Source: Gammaproteobacteria bacterium
GTDB taxonomy: Bacteria > Pseudomonadota > Gammaproteobacteria > Burkholderiales > Burkholderiaceae_C
Assembly (NCBI GenBank): GCA_018828125.1
Contig: JAHJWB010000005.1
Coordinates: forward strand, 1-64,000
Direction of reading: 5' to 3'
DNA: 64,000 nt
This document shows, piece by piece, positions 53,252-62,219 of the stretch. The notes below the pieces were generated by a model, which was given only the letters and a program-made list of their open reading frames with translations, made no database searches and was not told the DNA's origin. Every line of letters starts with the position of its first letter. The first letter of the stretch is position 1. The translations under genes were made by a program, and so were the position numbers.

Positions 53252-53770
53252 ATGATCATGCCGCGTGGTGAGCCCCTGCTGATGCCGGTGAACCCCTTGT
53301 TCATCGTCGCCAGCCTGGCCGCGGGACTGGCCGTCAACATGCTGCCGCTGGGGCGCGTGGTGTGGACGCCCGACGTGCTCATGCTGCTGCTGGTGTTCTG
53401 GGGCGTGCACCAGCCGCTGCGCATTGGAATGGGCGTGGCGTTTGTGCTGGGGTTGTGCATGGATGTGAGCCAATCGGCCCTGCTTGGCCAGCACGCGCTG
53501 TCCTATACCGTGCTTTCGTTTGCGGCCATTGCCATCCACCGCCGGTTGTTGTGGTTCAGCGTGCCATCGCAGTCTCTGCAGGTATTGCCCTTGTTTGTCC
53601 TCGCCCATGCGATCGAGCTCTTGCTGCGCATGGCCTCTGGCGGCATATTTCCGGGGATGTGGAGTTTTCTGGCGCCACTGCTGGAGGCCATGCTCTGGCC
53701 CCTGGCCAGCTGGGTGCTGCTGGCGCCCCAGCGCCGTCCACCCGACCGTGACCAAAACCGGCCTCTGTGA
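53252..53770 (+). CDS. mreD: Rod-shape protein MreD
   Basis: 172 residues from the ATG at 53252 with AAAGGAGG upstream; the next Met (53258) is an alternative. Five hydrophobic segments and the GLCMDVSQSALLGQHAL motif are typical of MreD. Inner membrane partner of MreC. A longer overlapping ORF from 53048 is out of keeping with the family. Confidence 0.93.
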   Translation: MIMPRGEPLLMPVNPLFIVASLAAGLAVNMLPLGRVVWTPDVLMLLLVFWGVHQPLRIGMGVAFVLGLCMDVSQSALLGQHALSYTVLSFAAIAIHRRLLWFSVPSQSLQVLPLFVLAHAIELLLRMASGGIFPGMWSFLAPLLEAMLWPLASWVLLAPQRRPPDRDQNRPL

Positions 53771-53796
53771 CCGACAACCATCTGGGATAGCCTGAC

Positions 53797-55740
53797 ATGA
53801 CCGAACTGCGCAGCAGCGAAGCCGACGCCACGCGTTTTCGCATGCGCGCGCTGGTGATTGGCGCGGTCGTCTTTTTTGCGTTCTGCCTCATCGTCGCCCG
53901 GCTGGTGTTCTTGCAGGTGGTGCGCCACGATGACCTGGCCGCGCAGGCGGAGAGCAACCGCACGGCGGTGGTGCCCATCGTGCCCAACCGTGGACTCATC
54001 ATGGACCGCAACGGCGTGGTGCTGGCCACCAACTACTCCGCCTACACGCTGGAGATCACGCCGTCCCGCGTGGGCACGCTGGACGAGACCATTGACGAGT
54101 TGTCCAAGGTGGTCGAGATCCAGACCCGCGACCGCCGCCGGTTCAAGCGGCTGATGGAAGAGTCGCGCAATTTCGAGTCGTTGCCCATCCGCACTCGCCT
54201 GACGGACGAGGAAGTCGCGCGATTTACGGCCCAGCGCTACCGGTTTCCGGGCGTGGACATCAAGGCGCGGCTGTTTCGCAACTACCCGCTGGGTGACGTG
54301 GCCAGCCATGCGATTGGCTATATCGGCCGCATCAACCAGAACGAAAAAGCGCGCATACAGGACTCTGAGGACGAAGCCAATTACCGAGGAACCGAATACA
54401 TCGGCAAGCTCGGCATCGAGCAAAGTTTCGAGTCGGCCCTGCACGGATCGACCGGTGTCGAGCAGATGGAAACCTCGGCGGGCGGGCGGGCGGTGCGCAA
54501 GCTGTCCAGCCACGCTGCCACGCCAGGCGACAGCGTGGTGCTGTCCCTCGACATCAAGTTGCAGAAGATGATCGAGGAGCTTTTTGGCGAACGGCGCGGC
54601 GCGCTCGTGGCCATTGACCCGCGCACCGGCGAGGTGCTGGCATTGGTCAGCAAACCCACCTTCGACCCCAACCTGTTTGTCGAAGGCATTGATGTTGAGA
54701 ACTGGACCGCACTCAACGAATCACTCGACAAGCCCTTGCTCAACCGGGCGCTGCGTGGCACCTACCCCCCGGGCTCCACCTACAAGCCCTTCATGGCCCT
54801 GGCCGCACTCGAAACCGGCAAGCGCACGCCCTCCGCCATTACCCAGGACAACGGCTCCTGGTCGTTTGGGGGCCACACATTCCGCAGCCATGGCGACCAC
54901 GGTCTGGGCGCGGTGGACATGTACATCAGCATCGTCAAATCCAGCAACGTGTATTACTACTCGCTTGCCAACGACATGGGCGTGGACCTGATGCACGACT
55001 TCATGAAGCCGCTGGGTTTTGGGCAGATCACGGGCATTGACCTGAATGGCGAGCTGCGCGGATTGCTGCCCAGCCAGGAATGGAAGCGCAACGCCTACCG
55101 TCGACCTGAACAGAAGAAATGGTACGCGGGCGAGACGATTTCGTTGGGCATCGGCCAGGGCTACAACACGTTCACCATGCTGCAGCTGGCGCATGCCACG
55201 GCCACCGTAGCCAACTCCGGCGTGCGCCACAGCCCGCATTTGGCCGTTGCGACGGTGGACGCCGTCACCCGCGAACGCCGCCCCATCGCCCGAGAACCCG
55301 CCGTGGATTTGCATTTCAAGCCCGAGAACCTGGCCGTGGTACGCCGCGCACTGGTGGGTGTGACGCAAGAGGGCACCTCCACCCGCGTGTTCGCCGGAGC
55401 GCGGTACCTGTCAGCGGGCAAGACAGGCACGGCGCAGGCGGTGACCATCGGGCAGAAAGACAAGTACAACGCTGCCAAGCTGCAAGAGCACCAGCGCGAC
55501 CACGCGCTGTACATGGCGTATGCGCCAGCCGACAACCCGCAGATTGCGCTGGCCGTGGTGGTGGAGAACGCCGGTTTTGGCGGGGCCCACGCCGCACCCA
55601 TTGCGCGCCGGGTGTTCGACTATTGGCTGGTGGGCGACTACCCGAGCGAAGAAGACATCGCCGCCGTGCAAAAGGGCCAAGCCGCCGCACCCATTGGCAA
55701 GCCGCGGCGGGTTGCTGATGTGCCGCTCCTGGCGCCGTGA
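53797..55740 (+). CDS. mrdA: Penicillin-binding protein 2 (elongasome transpeptidase)
   Basis: 647 residues: membrane anchor (LVIGAVVFFAFCLIVARLVF), dimerisation domain, transpeptidase domain with nucleophile Ser327 in PGSTYKPF (SxxK), KSSNVYYYS (SxN) and SAGKTGTAQ (KTG). It crosslinks lateral peptidoglycan with the Mre proteins and RodA. mrdA usually precedes rodA (mrdB), but here a palindromic repeat and a convergent gene follow, so rodA must be elsewhere. Confidence 0.96.
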   Translation: MTELRSSEADATRFRMRALVIGAVVFFAFCLIVARLVFLQVVRHDDLAAQAESNRTAVVPIVPNRGLIMDRNGVVLATNYSAYTLEITPSRVGTLDETIDELSKVVEIQTRDRRRFKRLMEESRNFESLPIRTRLTDEEVARFTAQRYRFPGVDIKARLFRNYPLGDVASHAIGYIGRINQNEKARIQDSEDEANYRGTEYIGKLGIEQSFESALHGSTGVEQMETSAGGRAVRKLSSHAATPGDSVVLSLDIKLQKMIEELFGERRGALVAIDPRTGEVLALVSKPTFDPNLFVEGIDVENWTALNESLDKPLLNRALRGTYPPGSTYKPFMALAALETGKRTPSAITQDNGSWSFGGHTFRSHGDHGLGAVDMYISIVKSSNVYYYSLANDMGVDLMHDFMKPLGFGQITGIDLNGELRGLLPSQEWKRNAYRRPEQKKWYAGETISLGIGQGYNTFTMLQLAHATATVANSGVRHSPHLAVATVDAVTRERRPIAREPAVDLHFKPENLAVVRRALVGVTQEGTSTRVFAGARYLSAGKTGTAQAVTIGQKDKYNAAKLQEHQRDHALYMAYAPADNPQIALAVVVENAGFGGAHAAPIARRVFDYWLVGDYPSEEDIAAVQKGQAAAPIGKPRRVADVPLLAP

Positions 55741-55763
55741 TGTGCCCCTGGAATATCAAAAAA

Positions 55764-55807
55764 GATAGCTGTTGGCGCTTGATGGGTAAGCGCTAGCACC
55801 TGTTTTT
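55764..55807 (+). repeat. AGCGCTT palindromic repeat, copy 10
   Basis: GATAGCTGTTGGCGCTT..AAGCGCTAGCACCTGTTTTT, arms at 55774-55780 and 55788-55794, with a T-run just after. It lies between convergent gene ends (55740 and 55854) and could act as the mrdA terminator. Confidence 0.87.
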
Positions 55808-55853
55808 CCAATAAATCCTGATCCACATCTCCATCTACGGCCGGACCAAGGCA

Positions 55854-56747
55854 TCAAGCTGACGCCACGGCGGACCGGGGAGCTGCCTGCATCTGGCTGA
55901 ACACCAGCGCCGCCACGATCAATGCCGCACCGCTGACGCCCGCCCAGCCCAGGCGCTCGCCCAGCAAAGCCCACGCGGTCAGTGCCGCGAATACGGGCTC
56001 CAGCCCAAACACGATGGCGCTGCGCATCGCGTCCACCCGCTGCTGTCCCCACGCCTGAAGTGTGACCACCACCACGCTGGCCAAGAGGCCCAGGTACACC
56101 AGCGCCACCCACGCATCCGCCGCCAGCGTGCCCAGGGACTGCAGCCAGCCCATGCCGCCGCCCTGCGCGAGCAGCAGCACGGTCGACGCGAGCGCCATCG
56201 CCGTGGCCTGCGCGGCGGCCATGCGGGTGGCGCGCAGCGGTCGAGCGGCTGTGCGGCGCGCGCATTCTTCCAGCGCCAGGATGTACAGGGCATAGAACAC
56301 GGTGCTGGCCAGGGTCAGCGTATCGCCCAGGTTCCAGGGGTCGTTTTCGTGGAACATCAGCGCCATGCCCACACATGCCATCACGCACGCAGCCCACAGC
56401 CGCCAGCCGTAACGCCGGACCATAAAAGCTATGGCGATCAACGGCACCACCAGCACGTTGAGCCCGGTGACAAAGGCGTTGCGGTTGCTGCTGGTGCGCG
56501 CCAGCCCTTCGATCTGCAGCCAGAACGCCACGAACAGCAGCAGCCCCAGCGCGCTGCCCCACAGGCGCTCAGGGCGCCGCATGCCCCACCACAGCGGCGC
56601 CAGCACCACCAGCGCGATCACAAACCGCAGCCAGATGATCTGCAGCGCATCGAGCTGCGCGGACAGCAGCTTCATGGCGGGAAACGTGGTGCCCCACACT
56701 ACGGTGACCACCAGCAGGGCCATCAGGCCCAAGCGTTCTGGTTTCAT
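55854..56747 (-). CDS. EamA/DMT-superfamily transporter
   Basis: 297 residues from the ATG at 56747 (KPERLGLMALLVVTVVWGTT); a TTG extension to 56768 would sit in the T-run of a terminator. Ten hydrophobic segments in two EamA units (the second includes SLGTLAADAWVALVYLGLLA, with LEPVFAALTAWALLGERLGW at the end). Exporter of unknown small molecules. Transcription reaching it from the porin gene should stop at the hairpin just upstream, so it likely has its own promoter. Confidence 0.87.
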   Translation of the reverse strand: MKPERLGLMALLVVTVVWGTTFPAMKLLSAQLDALQIIWLRFVIALVVLAPLWWGMRRPERLWGSALGLLLFVAFWLQIEGLARTSSNRNAFVTGLNVLVVPLIAIAFMVRRYGWRLWAACVMACVGMALMFHENDPWNLGDTLTLASTVFYALYILALEECARRTAARPLRATRMAAAQATAMALASTVLLLAQGGGMGWLQSLGTLAADAWVALVYLGLLASVVVVTLQAWGQQRVDAMRSAIVFGLEPVFAALTAWALLGERLGWAGVSGAALIVAALVFSQMQAAPRSAVASA

Positions 56748-56770
56748 AGGATCCAACAGAAAGTGCAAAA

Positions 56771-56796
56771 GAAAAAGGCCGGCAGATTTGCCGGCC
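56771..56796 (-). terminator. Rho-independent terminator downstream of the porin gene
   Basis: Perfect 8-bp stem GGCCGGCA/TGCCGGCC with a 4-base loop; on the minus strand it is followed by TTTTTC. It lies about 175 bp past the porin stop codon, beyond a GC-rich repeat. Confidence 0.82.
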
Positions 56797-56873
56797 GGCC
56801 TCTCGACGGTTCGTTCGCGTTCCGCGCTTACGCCGCTGCGCTCGCGCCACCGAGGCCCATGCGAGGTAGCCGC

Positions 56874-56970
56874 GGAACTGGCTTTGCCAGGCCGCTGGCT
56901 GCGTCTCCCTCCCGAAGGATAGGGGGGGAGGAAGGCGCGCAGCGCCTCAGAGGGAGTCAGCTACTCAGGG
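56874..56970 (-). repeat. GC-rich 3'-end repeat, copy 5 (after the porin gene)
   Basis: Minus strand, right after the porin stop: CCCCCTGAGTAGCTGACTCC, CTCTGAGGCGCTGCGCGCC, TTCCTCCCCCCC, GACGCAGCCAGCGGCCTGGC, AAAGCCAGTTCC. The CTGAGGCGC start motif appears twice, as if partly duplicated. Confidence 0.83.
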
Positions 56971-56972
56971 GG

Positions 56973-58268
56973 TCAGTTAAAAATATACCGGGCCTGCAGG
57001 TTCAGGCGCAGCATGTCGCCCTTCTGGCCGTCAAACGTGGTGCGGCGGCCACCGATCAGCTCGCTGCCCAGCTCCACATTCTTGATCGGCAGGTAGTACA
57101 TGCCAGCGTGCCACTGGTACAGCTTGTAGTTGCCTTCGCCGCCGTAGGCGTTCACGTAGGCATCGCCCAGCTTGTGGCGAGAGCGTACGGTGCCCAGCGA
57201 CACGGTGGCGCGCAGCTGTTCGCTGAATGCGTTGGTCAGGCCCACGACAAAACCGTGGGAGCGGTCCAGGCGCACGGTGTTTCCGTCCAGAACGGGGTAG
57301 TTGGCACCCACCAGATAAGCGCCATCGCCGTCACCGTCCATGCGCGTGTACTGTGCCATCAGCGTGGCCGTACCCGTCAGCTTGTAGCCTGCGCCCAGCC
57401 CCAGGCCCAGACCACGTTTGGAGGCGCCGTCAATGCGTTGCTCGTGCGACATCACGCGGGCGTTGACGTTGCCCCAGTCGTAGGCCTTGTCCACGCGTGC
57501 CACCAGGTTCGGGCTCTTGGCGCCGTCAGAGGGCTCTTCGATGGCGAACTGGAACTTGGCAATGTCCGGGTTGTTGTAGGTGTAGCGTGCCTGTGTGGGG
57601 CGGCGGAACGTAGCGCCGGGCGGACCGTTGAAATCCACGGTTTCGGGCAGGTTGTCCACGTCCATGAAGGTGGACCAGGTCTGCCCAATCAGCCAACCCG
57701 CGTATTCGCCATAGGCATGGCGCAGGCGCAGGCGATTGCGGTTGCACTCGCTCCCGCAGTAGGCATAAAAATCGGCTTCGATCTTGGTGTTGAACGTGCC
57801 GATGCCGGTGGGTGTCGAGGTCTCGAACCCGAAGCGCGAGGTTTGCGCGGTCAGGCTGGTCTTGCCATTGCGGCTGTCGCCCAGGGGCTGCTCCATCACA
57901 TTGGTGAACGTGTCGCCAGGGGCCGTGCCCTTGAAGTCCTTGACCATGTTGGCTTCGGCGTGACCATAGACACGGATCGAGGTTTCGCTGCCCGGCAGAC
58001 GGAAACTCCCCGGGATGTCGCCCAGTACCACGGCGTCTTTTTGCTTCAGCTCCACCGCGTCAATGCGGTCGTTCCAGGCCGACGCCGATGCCGCGGGGGC
58101 AGCAGGCGCCTGTGCCTGTTGGGCTTTCATCTGGTTGAGTTCGGCGCGCAGCGCTTTGAGCTCATTGCGCATGTCTTCAAAGTCTTTCGCGGACTGCGCG
58201 GACGCTGCGGGAGGCAGGCTGCACAGGCCAGCGGCCATCAGGGCAAGGAACGTGTGGTTCAGTTTCAT
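56973..58268 (-). CDS. DcaP-type trimeric outer-membrane porin
   Basis: 431 residues from the ATG at 58268. A signal peptide (about 1-24, ending PAASA) and an N-terminal coiled coil (DFEDMRNELKALRAELNQMK) precede a 16-strand-type beta barrel (GSETSIRVYGHAEANMVKDF, GIGTFNTKIEADFYAYCG, YAGWLIGQTWSTFMDVDNLP) ending in the outer-membrane signature LNLQARYIFN with terminal aromatic. DcaP porins take up small negatively charged or aromatic compounds. It lies 64 bp from an amino acid ABC transporter operon on the same strand. Confidence 0.88.
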   Translation of the reverse strand: MKLNHTFLALMAAGLCSLPPAASAQSAKDFEDMRNELKALRAELNQMKAQQAQAPAAPAASASAWNDRIDAVELKQKDAVVLGDIPGSFRLPGSETSIRVYGHAEANMVKDFKGTAPGDTFTNVMEQPLGDSRNGKTSLTAQTSRFGFETSTPTGIGTFNTKIEADFYAYCGSECNRNRLRLRHAYGEYAGWLIGQTWSTFMDVDNLPETVDFNGPPGATFRRPTQARYTYNNPDIAKFQFAIEEPSDGAKSPNLVARVDKAYDWGNVNARVMSHEQRIDGASKRGLGLGLGAGYKLTGTATLMAQYTRMDGDGDGAYLVGANYPVLDGNTVRLDRSHGFVVGLTNAFSEQLRATVSLGTVRSRHKLGDAYVNAYGGEGNYKLYQWHAGMYYLPIKNVELGSELIGGRRTTFDGQKGDMLRLNLQARYIFN

Positions 58269-58332
58269 GGTCACTCCGGGTGGGGGCTGGGGTTGTGGTG
58301 GCACGGCACCTGGATCTCAGGGGCCTGTGCCT

Positions 58333-59079
58333 TCAGGCACTCATGCGGCCGATGAAGGCGCGGATTCGGTCGTTGGCGGGGTTGTTGAAAAATTCTGCTG
58401 GCGCCGCGTCGTGGGCAATGCGGCCCTGGTCAAAGAACATGACCCGGTCGGCCACCTCGCGGGCGAACCCCATCTCGTGGGTCACCACAATCATGGTCAT
58501 GCCGCCACGGGCCAGTTCGCGCATCACATCCAGTACCTCTTGCACCATCTCGGGGTCGAGGGCAGAGGTGGGCTCGTCAAACAGCATCACCTTGGGCTGC
58601 ATGGCCAATGCGCGCGCTATGGCCACGCGCTGTTGCTGACCACCGGACAGTTGCCATGGGTACTTGTGCGCGTGGTCCTGCATGCCCACCCGGCGCAGCA
58701 GGGTCATGGCTTGCTCATGGGCCTGGGCACGTGGTGTGCGGCGAATGCGCCGCGGCGCCAACGAGACGTTGTCCAGCACGCTCATGTGACCGAACAGGTT
58801 GAACTGCTGGAACACCATGCCAACCTCGCTGCGCTGGCGCTGCAGCGTGGCGATGTCATCGGTCACATCCTCCCCACCAATGGTGATGCGGCCGGTGTCA
58901 TGGGGTTCGAGCCGGTTGATCGCGCGCAGCAGCGTGCTCTTGCCTGAACCGGAGGCACCGATGATCACGGTGACTTCGCCTGTGTTGAACACCGTGGATA
59001 CATCGCGCAGCACCTGGTGGGCGCCGAACGACTTGCACACGTTTTCCACCACGATGAAGGGAGTGGGCTGCGCGCTCAT
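58333..59079 (-). CDS. Polar amino acid ABC transporter, ATP-binding protein
   Basis: 248 residues: Walker [17 protein letters not shown] loop [10 protein letters not shown], signature [18 protein letters not shown], Walker [16 protein letters not shown] and the switch His in VVTHEMGFA. The GlnQ/HisP subgroup is clear. It overlaps the permease gene by ATGA and completes a binding protein-permease-ATPase operon. Confidence 0.94.
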   Translation of the reverse strand: MSAQPTPFIVVENVCKSFGAHQVLRDVSTVFNTGEVTVIIGASGSGKSTLLRAINRLEPHDTGRITIGGEDVTDDIATLQRQRSEVGMVFQQFNLFGHMSVLDNVSLAPRRIRRTPRAQAHEQAMTLLRRVGMQDHAHKYPWQLSGGQQQRVAIARALAMQPKVMLFDEPTSALDPEMVQEVLDVMRELARGGMTMIVVTHEMGFAREVADRVMFFDQGRIAHDAAPAEFFNNPANDRIRAFIGRMSA

Positions 59080-59858
59080 TTGTTGCGGCCCTCCACATCA
59101 AACCGGTATTCGACAGCGTTCGAAATCTGCGTGACCAGTGTGGTCAGCAGCAAGTAGGTGATGGCCACGGTAGAAAGGGTGGCAATGGGCTGGAAGGTGG
59201 CAGACTGAATGCGGTTGCCGACGTTGGTCAGCTCCACCACGCCGATGGCATAAGCCAGAGACGAGTCCTTGAGCAGCGCCACGAAGTTGCTCACCAGCGG
59301 TGGCAGCGAGATCTTGAAGGCCTGGGGAAACACAACATCCATGAACACATGCACCCGGCCCAGGCCCAGCGCTTTGGCGGCCTCGGTCTGGCCGCGCGGC
59401 ACCGCCAGCAGGCCCGCGCGAATGGCTTCGGCGTTGTAGGCGCCCACGTTCAGTCCCAGGGCCAGCACGGCGGCCGCAAAGTCGGGCAGGTTGAGCCCTG
59501 GCACCAGCACCGGCAGTGCAAAGTACACAAACAGAATCTGCACCAGCAGCGGCGTGCCGCGGATCACCCAGATATAGAAGCTGGCCACCCAGCGCACCGC
59601 GGCCCAGCGGGAGGTGCGGGCGAGGGCGGCAGCGGTGCCCAGCACCAGCCCCACACTGCCGCTAATGAGCGTGAGCCACAGCGTGGTGCGCGCGCCATCC
59701 GAGAACGCCTGGGCGTTGGGGCCGATGGGGTCGGGCAAAAACGACAGCATTTTGCCGAGCAGCGCCAGCGCCAGCACCATCAGCAATACGGCCGAGATGA
59801 GCGTGGCGTTGCTGCGCTGCTGGCGAGTCCAGCGCTCGGGCCAAAGTGCAGTGAGCAT
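59076..59858 (-). CDS. Polar amino acid ABC transporter, permease
   Basis: 260 residues with about five membrane helices and the HisM/HisQ-type coupling loop ([46 protein letters not shown]). A single permease suggests a homodimer. It lies between the binding-protein gene (92 bp upstream) and the overlapping ATPase gene. Confidence 0.92.
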   Translation of the reverse strand: MLTALWPERWTRQQRSNATLISAVLLMVLALALLGKMLSFLPDPIGPNAQAFSDGARTTLWLTLISGSVGLVLGTAAALARTSRWAAVRWVASFYIWVIRGTPLLVQILFVYFALPVLVPGLNLPDFAAAVLALGLNVGAYNAEAIRAGLLAVPRGQTEAAKALGLGRVHVFMDVVFPQAFKISLPPLVSNFVALLKDSSLAYAIGVVELTNVGNRIQSATFQPIATLSTVAITYLLLTTLVTQISNAVEYRFDVEGRNK

Positions 59859-59950
59859 GAAAAATCCCGGTCAGGATGGGAAAGGAGCGAGCGCGGCGTG
59901 GCGCTCCCGGCATGCCCAGGCGGACACGCGGGCGCCGTCACACCTTCTGC

Positions 59951-60712
59951 TTAGTTGCAGCGGACGTCTTCGTTGAAGTACTTCTTGGACACTGCGGCGT
60001 AGCTGCCGTCGGCCATCACCTCGACCAGGGCCTTGTTCCAGCCACCGGCCAGCGAGCTGTTGCCCTTGGCCACGGCGGCGGCGATGCGTTCGATGAACAG
60101 CATTTCGCCCAGCTTGAAGCCCGCGCCGGGATTCTTGTCGGCCACCGCCTTGGCTACGAAGCGGTCGGTCACCCAGGCGTCCACGCGGCGCGAGTTCAGG
60201 GCGCTGCGCGCATCCACGTCGGTGGGGAAGTTCTTCATTTCCTTGATGGACGAAACCTTCTGCACGTTTTCGAGGTAGCTGGTGCCGGTCTGCACGGCCA
60301 CCACCTTGCCAGCCAGGTCCTTGGCGCTCTTGATGGCGGGGTCCATGGCGATGATCATGCCGCCCGAGCAGTAGTGGGGCTCGGTGAAGGTGACGGCCTT
60401 GGCGCGCTCTTCGGTGATGCCGTGGGAAGCGATCACCAGGTCCCAGCGGTCCTGGCGCAGGCCGGTCAGCAGCGCATCAAAGCCCAGGGTCTTCCACTGA
60501 ATGGTCAGGCCCATCTTCTTGGCCACCAATTCGGCCACTTCCACTTCAAAACCGGTCAGCGTGGTGCCGTTGAAGAAATTGAACGGAGCGAACTGGCCCT
60601 CGGTGGCGATGAGGATCTTGCCGTCTTTCTTGACCTCGTCCAGCGTTCGGGCCTGGGCGGCAAAAGCGGCGCAAAGCGCGAGGGCGGTGGCTACAGCCTT
60701 GAACAATTTCAT
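59951..60712 (-). CDS. Polar amino acid ABC transporter, substrate-binding protein
   Basis: 253 residues. A signal peptide (MKLFKAVATALALCAAFAAQA) precedes an SBP_bac_3 domain: GKILIATEGQFAPFNFFNGT, TGFEVEVAELVAKKMGL, DALLTGLRQDRWDLVIASHG, ITEERAKAVTFTEPHY. It is first in its operon. The ligand is a polar amino acid, exact one unknown. The 92-bp gap to the permease gene may contain a processing or attenuating structure. Confidence 0.93.
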   Translation of the reverse strand: MKLFKAVATALALCAAFAAQARTLDEVKKDGKILIATEGQFAPFNFFNGTTLTGFEVEVAELVAKKMGLTIQWKTLGFDALLTGLRQDRWDLVIASHGITEERAKAVTFTEPHYCSGGMIIAMDPAIKSAKDLAGKVVAVQTGTSYLENVQKVSSIKEMKNFPTDVDARSALNSRRVDAWVTDRFVAKAVADKNPGAGFKLGEMLFIERIAAAVAKGNSSLAGGWNKALVEVMADGSYAAVSKKYFNEDVRCN

Positions 60713-60999
60713 GGGATAGGTCCTGTCAGGGGTATTTCAGGTACAAAAAATCCGGCATGCGGGTAAGCAGGCCGGAGGCACGGGTCTCGGTCGATGCAGC
60801 CATCGCAAAGCGCGAAGTCTGCCTTCATCAAACGGTCACGATTATAAAGTTGGGGATTTTTATCTTGGCACTGCGCACAACCCTAAGAAGCCAGTTGTAT
60901 GCCAATACACAACAGGTTTAGAGGGGTGACTCCGAACGGGTGTGAGTCTTGGGGCGGAGGCCGCGGGGTAATGGCACAGGAGACTGGCTCGTGCAGCGC
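60713..60999. other. Intergenic region upstream of the amino acid ABC operon
   Basis: With the GC-rich repeat copy at its right end, the gap to the TauE gene is 371 bases and has no gene. An AT-rich stretch near 60840-60865 probably contains the operon promoter, but no clear -35/-10 pair stands out. Confidence 0.45.
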
Positions 61000-61083
61000 C
61001 AGTGCACCGGCGGGTCCGGTTTTTGCGGGTTCAGAGGGTGCGTCGCCCTTCCAGGGGGAAGGCACCTTCGGCGCCTCAGGGGG
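61000..61083 (-). repeat. GC-rich 3'-end repeat, copy 6 (after the TauE-type gene)
   Basis: Minus strand, beginning at the base after the stop codon: CCCCCTGAGGCGCCGAAGG, TGCCTTCCCCCTGGAAGGGC, GACGCACCC, then a diverged tail with ACCGGACCCGCCGGT. Confidence 0.82.
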
Positions 61084-61842
61084 TTACCGAAGAAACGCGT
61101 CGTACCCGGTTTTGAGAATCAGCGTGCTCACCACCACAATGAAAATGCCGCGCACAAATCCGGCCCCGTGTTTCAGCGCCATGTGCGTGCCCAACAGGCT
61201 GCCCGCCACGTTGGCCACGGCCAGCGTCACTGCAAAGTGCCACCACACATGGCCTTTGGCCGCAAACAGCGCGATGGCCGCCACGTTGGTGGCGCAGTTG
61301 AGCAACTTGGCCGAGGCCGATGCATTGAGAAAGTCATAACCCAGCAACCGCACAAACAGAAAGACGAAAAAGCTGCCTGTGCCCGGGCCGAAGAAGCCGT
61401 CGTAAAAACCAATCAGCACGCCGATCAAGCTGGCGACCCAGATTTCGGTGCGGCCGCCAAAGCGGGGCGTGTGGTGCCGCCCAAGCTCCTTCTTGGCCAG
61501 GGTGTAGACCAGCACACCCAGCAGTACCAATGGCAGCAATTTGCGCAAAAAGTCGGCGGACACCACCGTGACGGCCCATGCACCCGCAAACGACCCCGCA
61601 AATCCGGCGCTCGCGGCAGGCAGCATGGCGCGCCAGCGGATCTGCACGCGACGGCTGTATTGCCAGGTGGCCATGGCCGTGCCCCACACCGATGCTGCCT
61701 TGTTGGTGCCCAGCAGTGTGGCGGGCGCAGCGCCCGGAAACGCCGCAAAAAGCGCGGGCACCATCACCAATCCACCCCCACCCACGATTGCATCCACAAA
61801 ACCCGCAAGCAGCGAGGCGGTGGTGATAAAAAGCCATTCCAT
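61084..61842 (-). CDS. TSUP/TauE-SafE family anion exporter
   Basis: 252 residues with about eight hydrophobic segments. TSUP signatures: LLAGFVDAIVGGGGLVMVPAL at the N terminus and LIGVLIGFYDGFFGPGTGSF at the start of the second half. The family exports sulfite, sulfoacetate and similar anions; no sulfur genes adjoin, so the substrate is open. Confidence 0.92.
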   Translation of the reverse strand: MEWLFITTASLLAGFVDAIVGGGGLVMVPALFAAFPGAAPATLLGTNKAASVWGTAMATWQYSRRVQIRWRAMLPAASAGFAGSFAGAWAVTVVSADFLRKLLPLVLLGVLVYTLAKKELGRHHTPRFGGRTEIWVASLIGVLIGFYDGFFGPGTGSFFVFLFVRLLGYDFLNASASAKLLNCATNVAAIALFAAKGHVWWHFAVTLAVANVAGSLLGTHMALKHGAGFVRGIFIVVVSTLILKTGYDAFLR

Positions 61843-62219
61843 CGCAGGATTGTCGCACCCTGAGCGCTATCATTTTAGATAACAAAACGCGCGAGACCAG
61901 CGGGAACACAGGCGCTGCGAAAAGCGAACAGGCAAGAAAAAGGCGCTGGGATCACCAGCGCCTGGAAAAAGTCTGCACCTCGTTGGGTGCTTGAAATTTG
62001 ATTATTGGTAGAAAGGATGTCTCCTCGGGCCCCTCGCTTTGGCACACCGAAGCGCGCTTTCGAGTGGCGTAACTGTAACGGCTGCACCCCGGTGGTGCAT
62101 TGGGGGTTTCCCGCCCCCTGTTCTGGGGCGTTGGCAGGGCTTCGCACGCTGAATCGAGTGGCGCGGGCTGGCATGGCTCGTGCAATGCGTCCTGTAACAA
62201 TTTGCGAAAAGGAGCCTAC
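61843..62219. other. Intergenic region between TauE and amt
   Basis: 377 bases without a convincing gene. It holds a strong minus-strand terminator (61936-61963) with no minus-strand gene in front of it, a GGTAGAAAGGATGTCTCCTC stretch, a GCACC/GGTGC hairpin near 62082-62098, and the amt RBS (AAAAGGAG). Confidence 0.5.
61936..61963 (-). terminator. Orphan minus-strand terminator upstream of amt
   Basis: Perfect 9-bp stem AGGCGCTGG/CCAGCGCCT with a GATCA loop; on the minus strand it is followed by TTTTTC. No minus-strand ORF precedes it (to the right), so it may end a small RNA running from about 62200 to 61940 or be left over from a lost gene. Confidence 0.7.

Noticed and set aside
56349-58355. 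668-residue plus-strand ORF opposite the porin
   Set aside because: Shadow ORF; the minus-strand porin has a signal peptide, barrel strands and a C-terminal aromatic signature.
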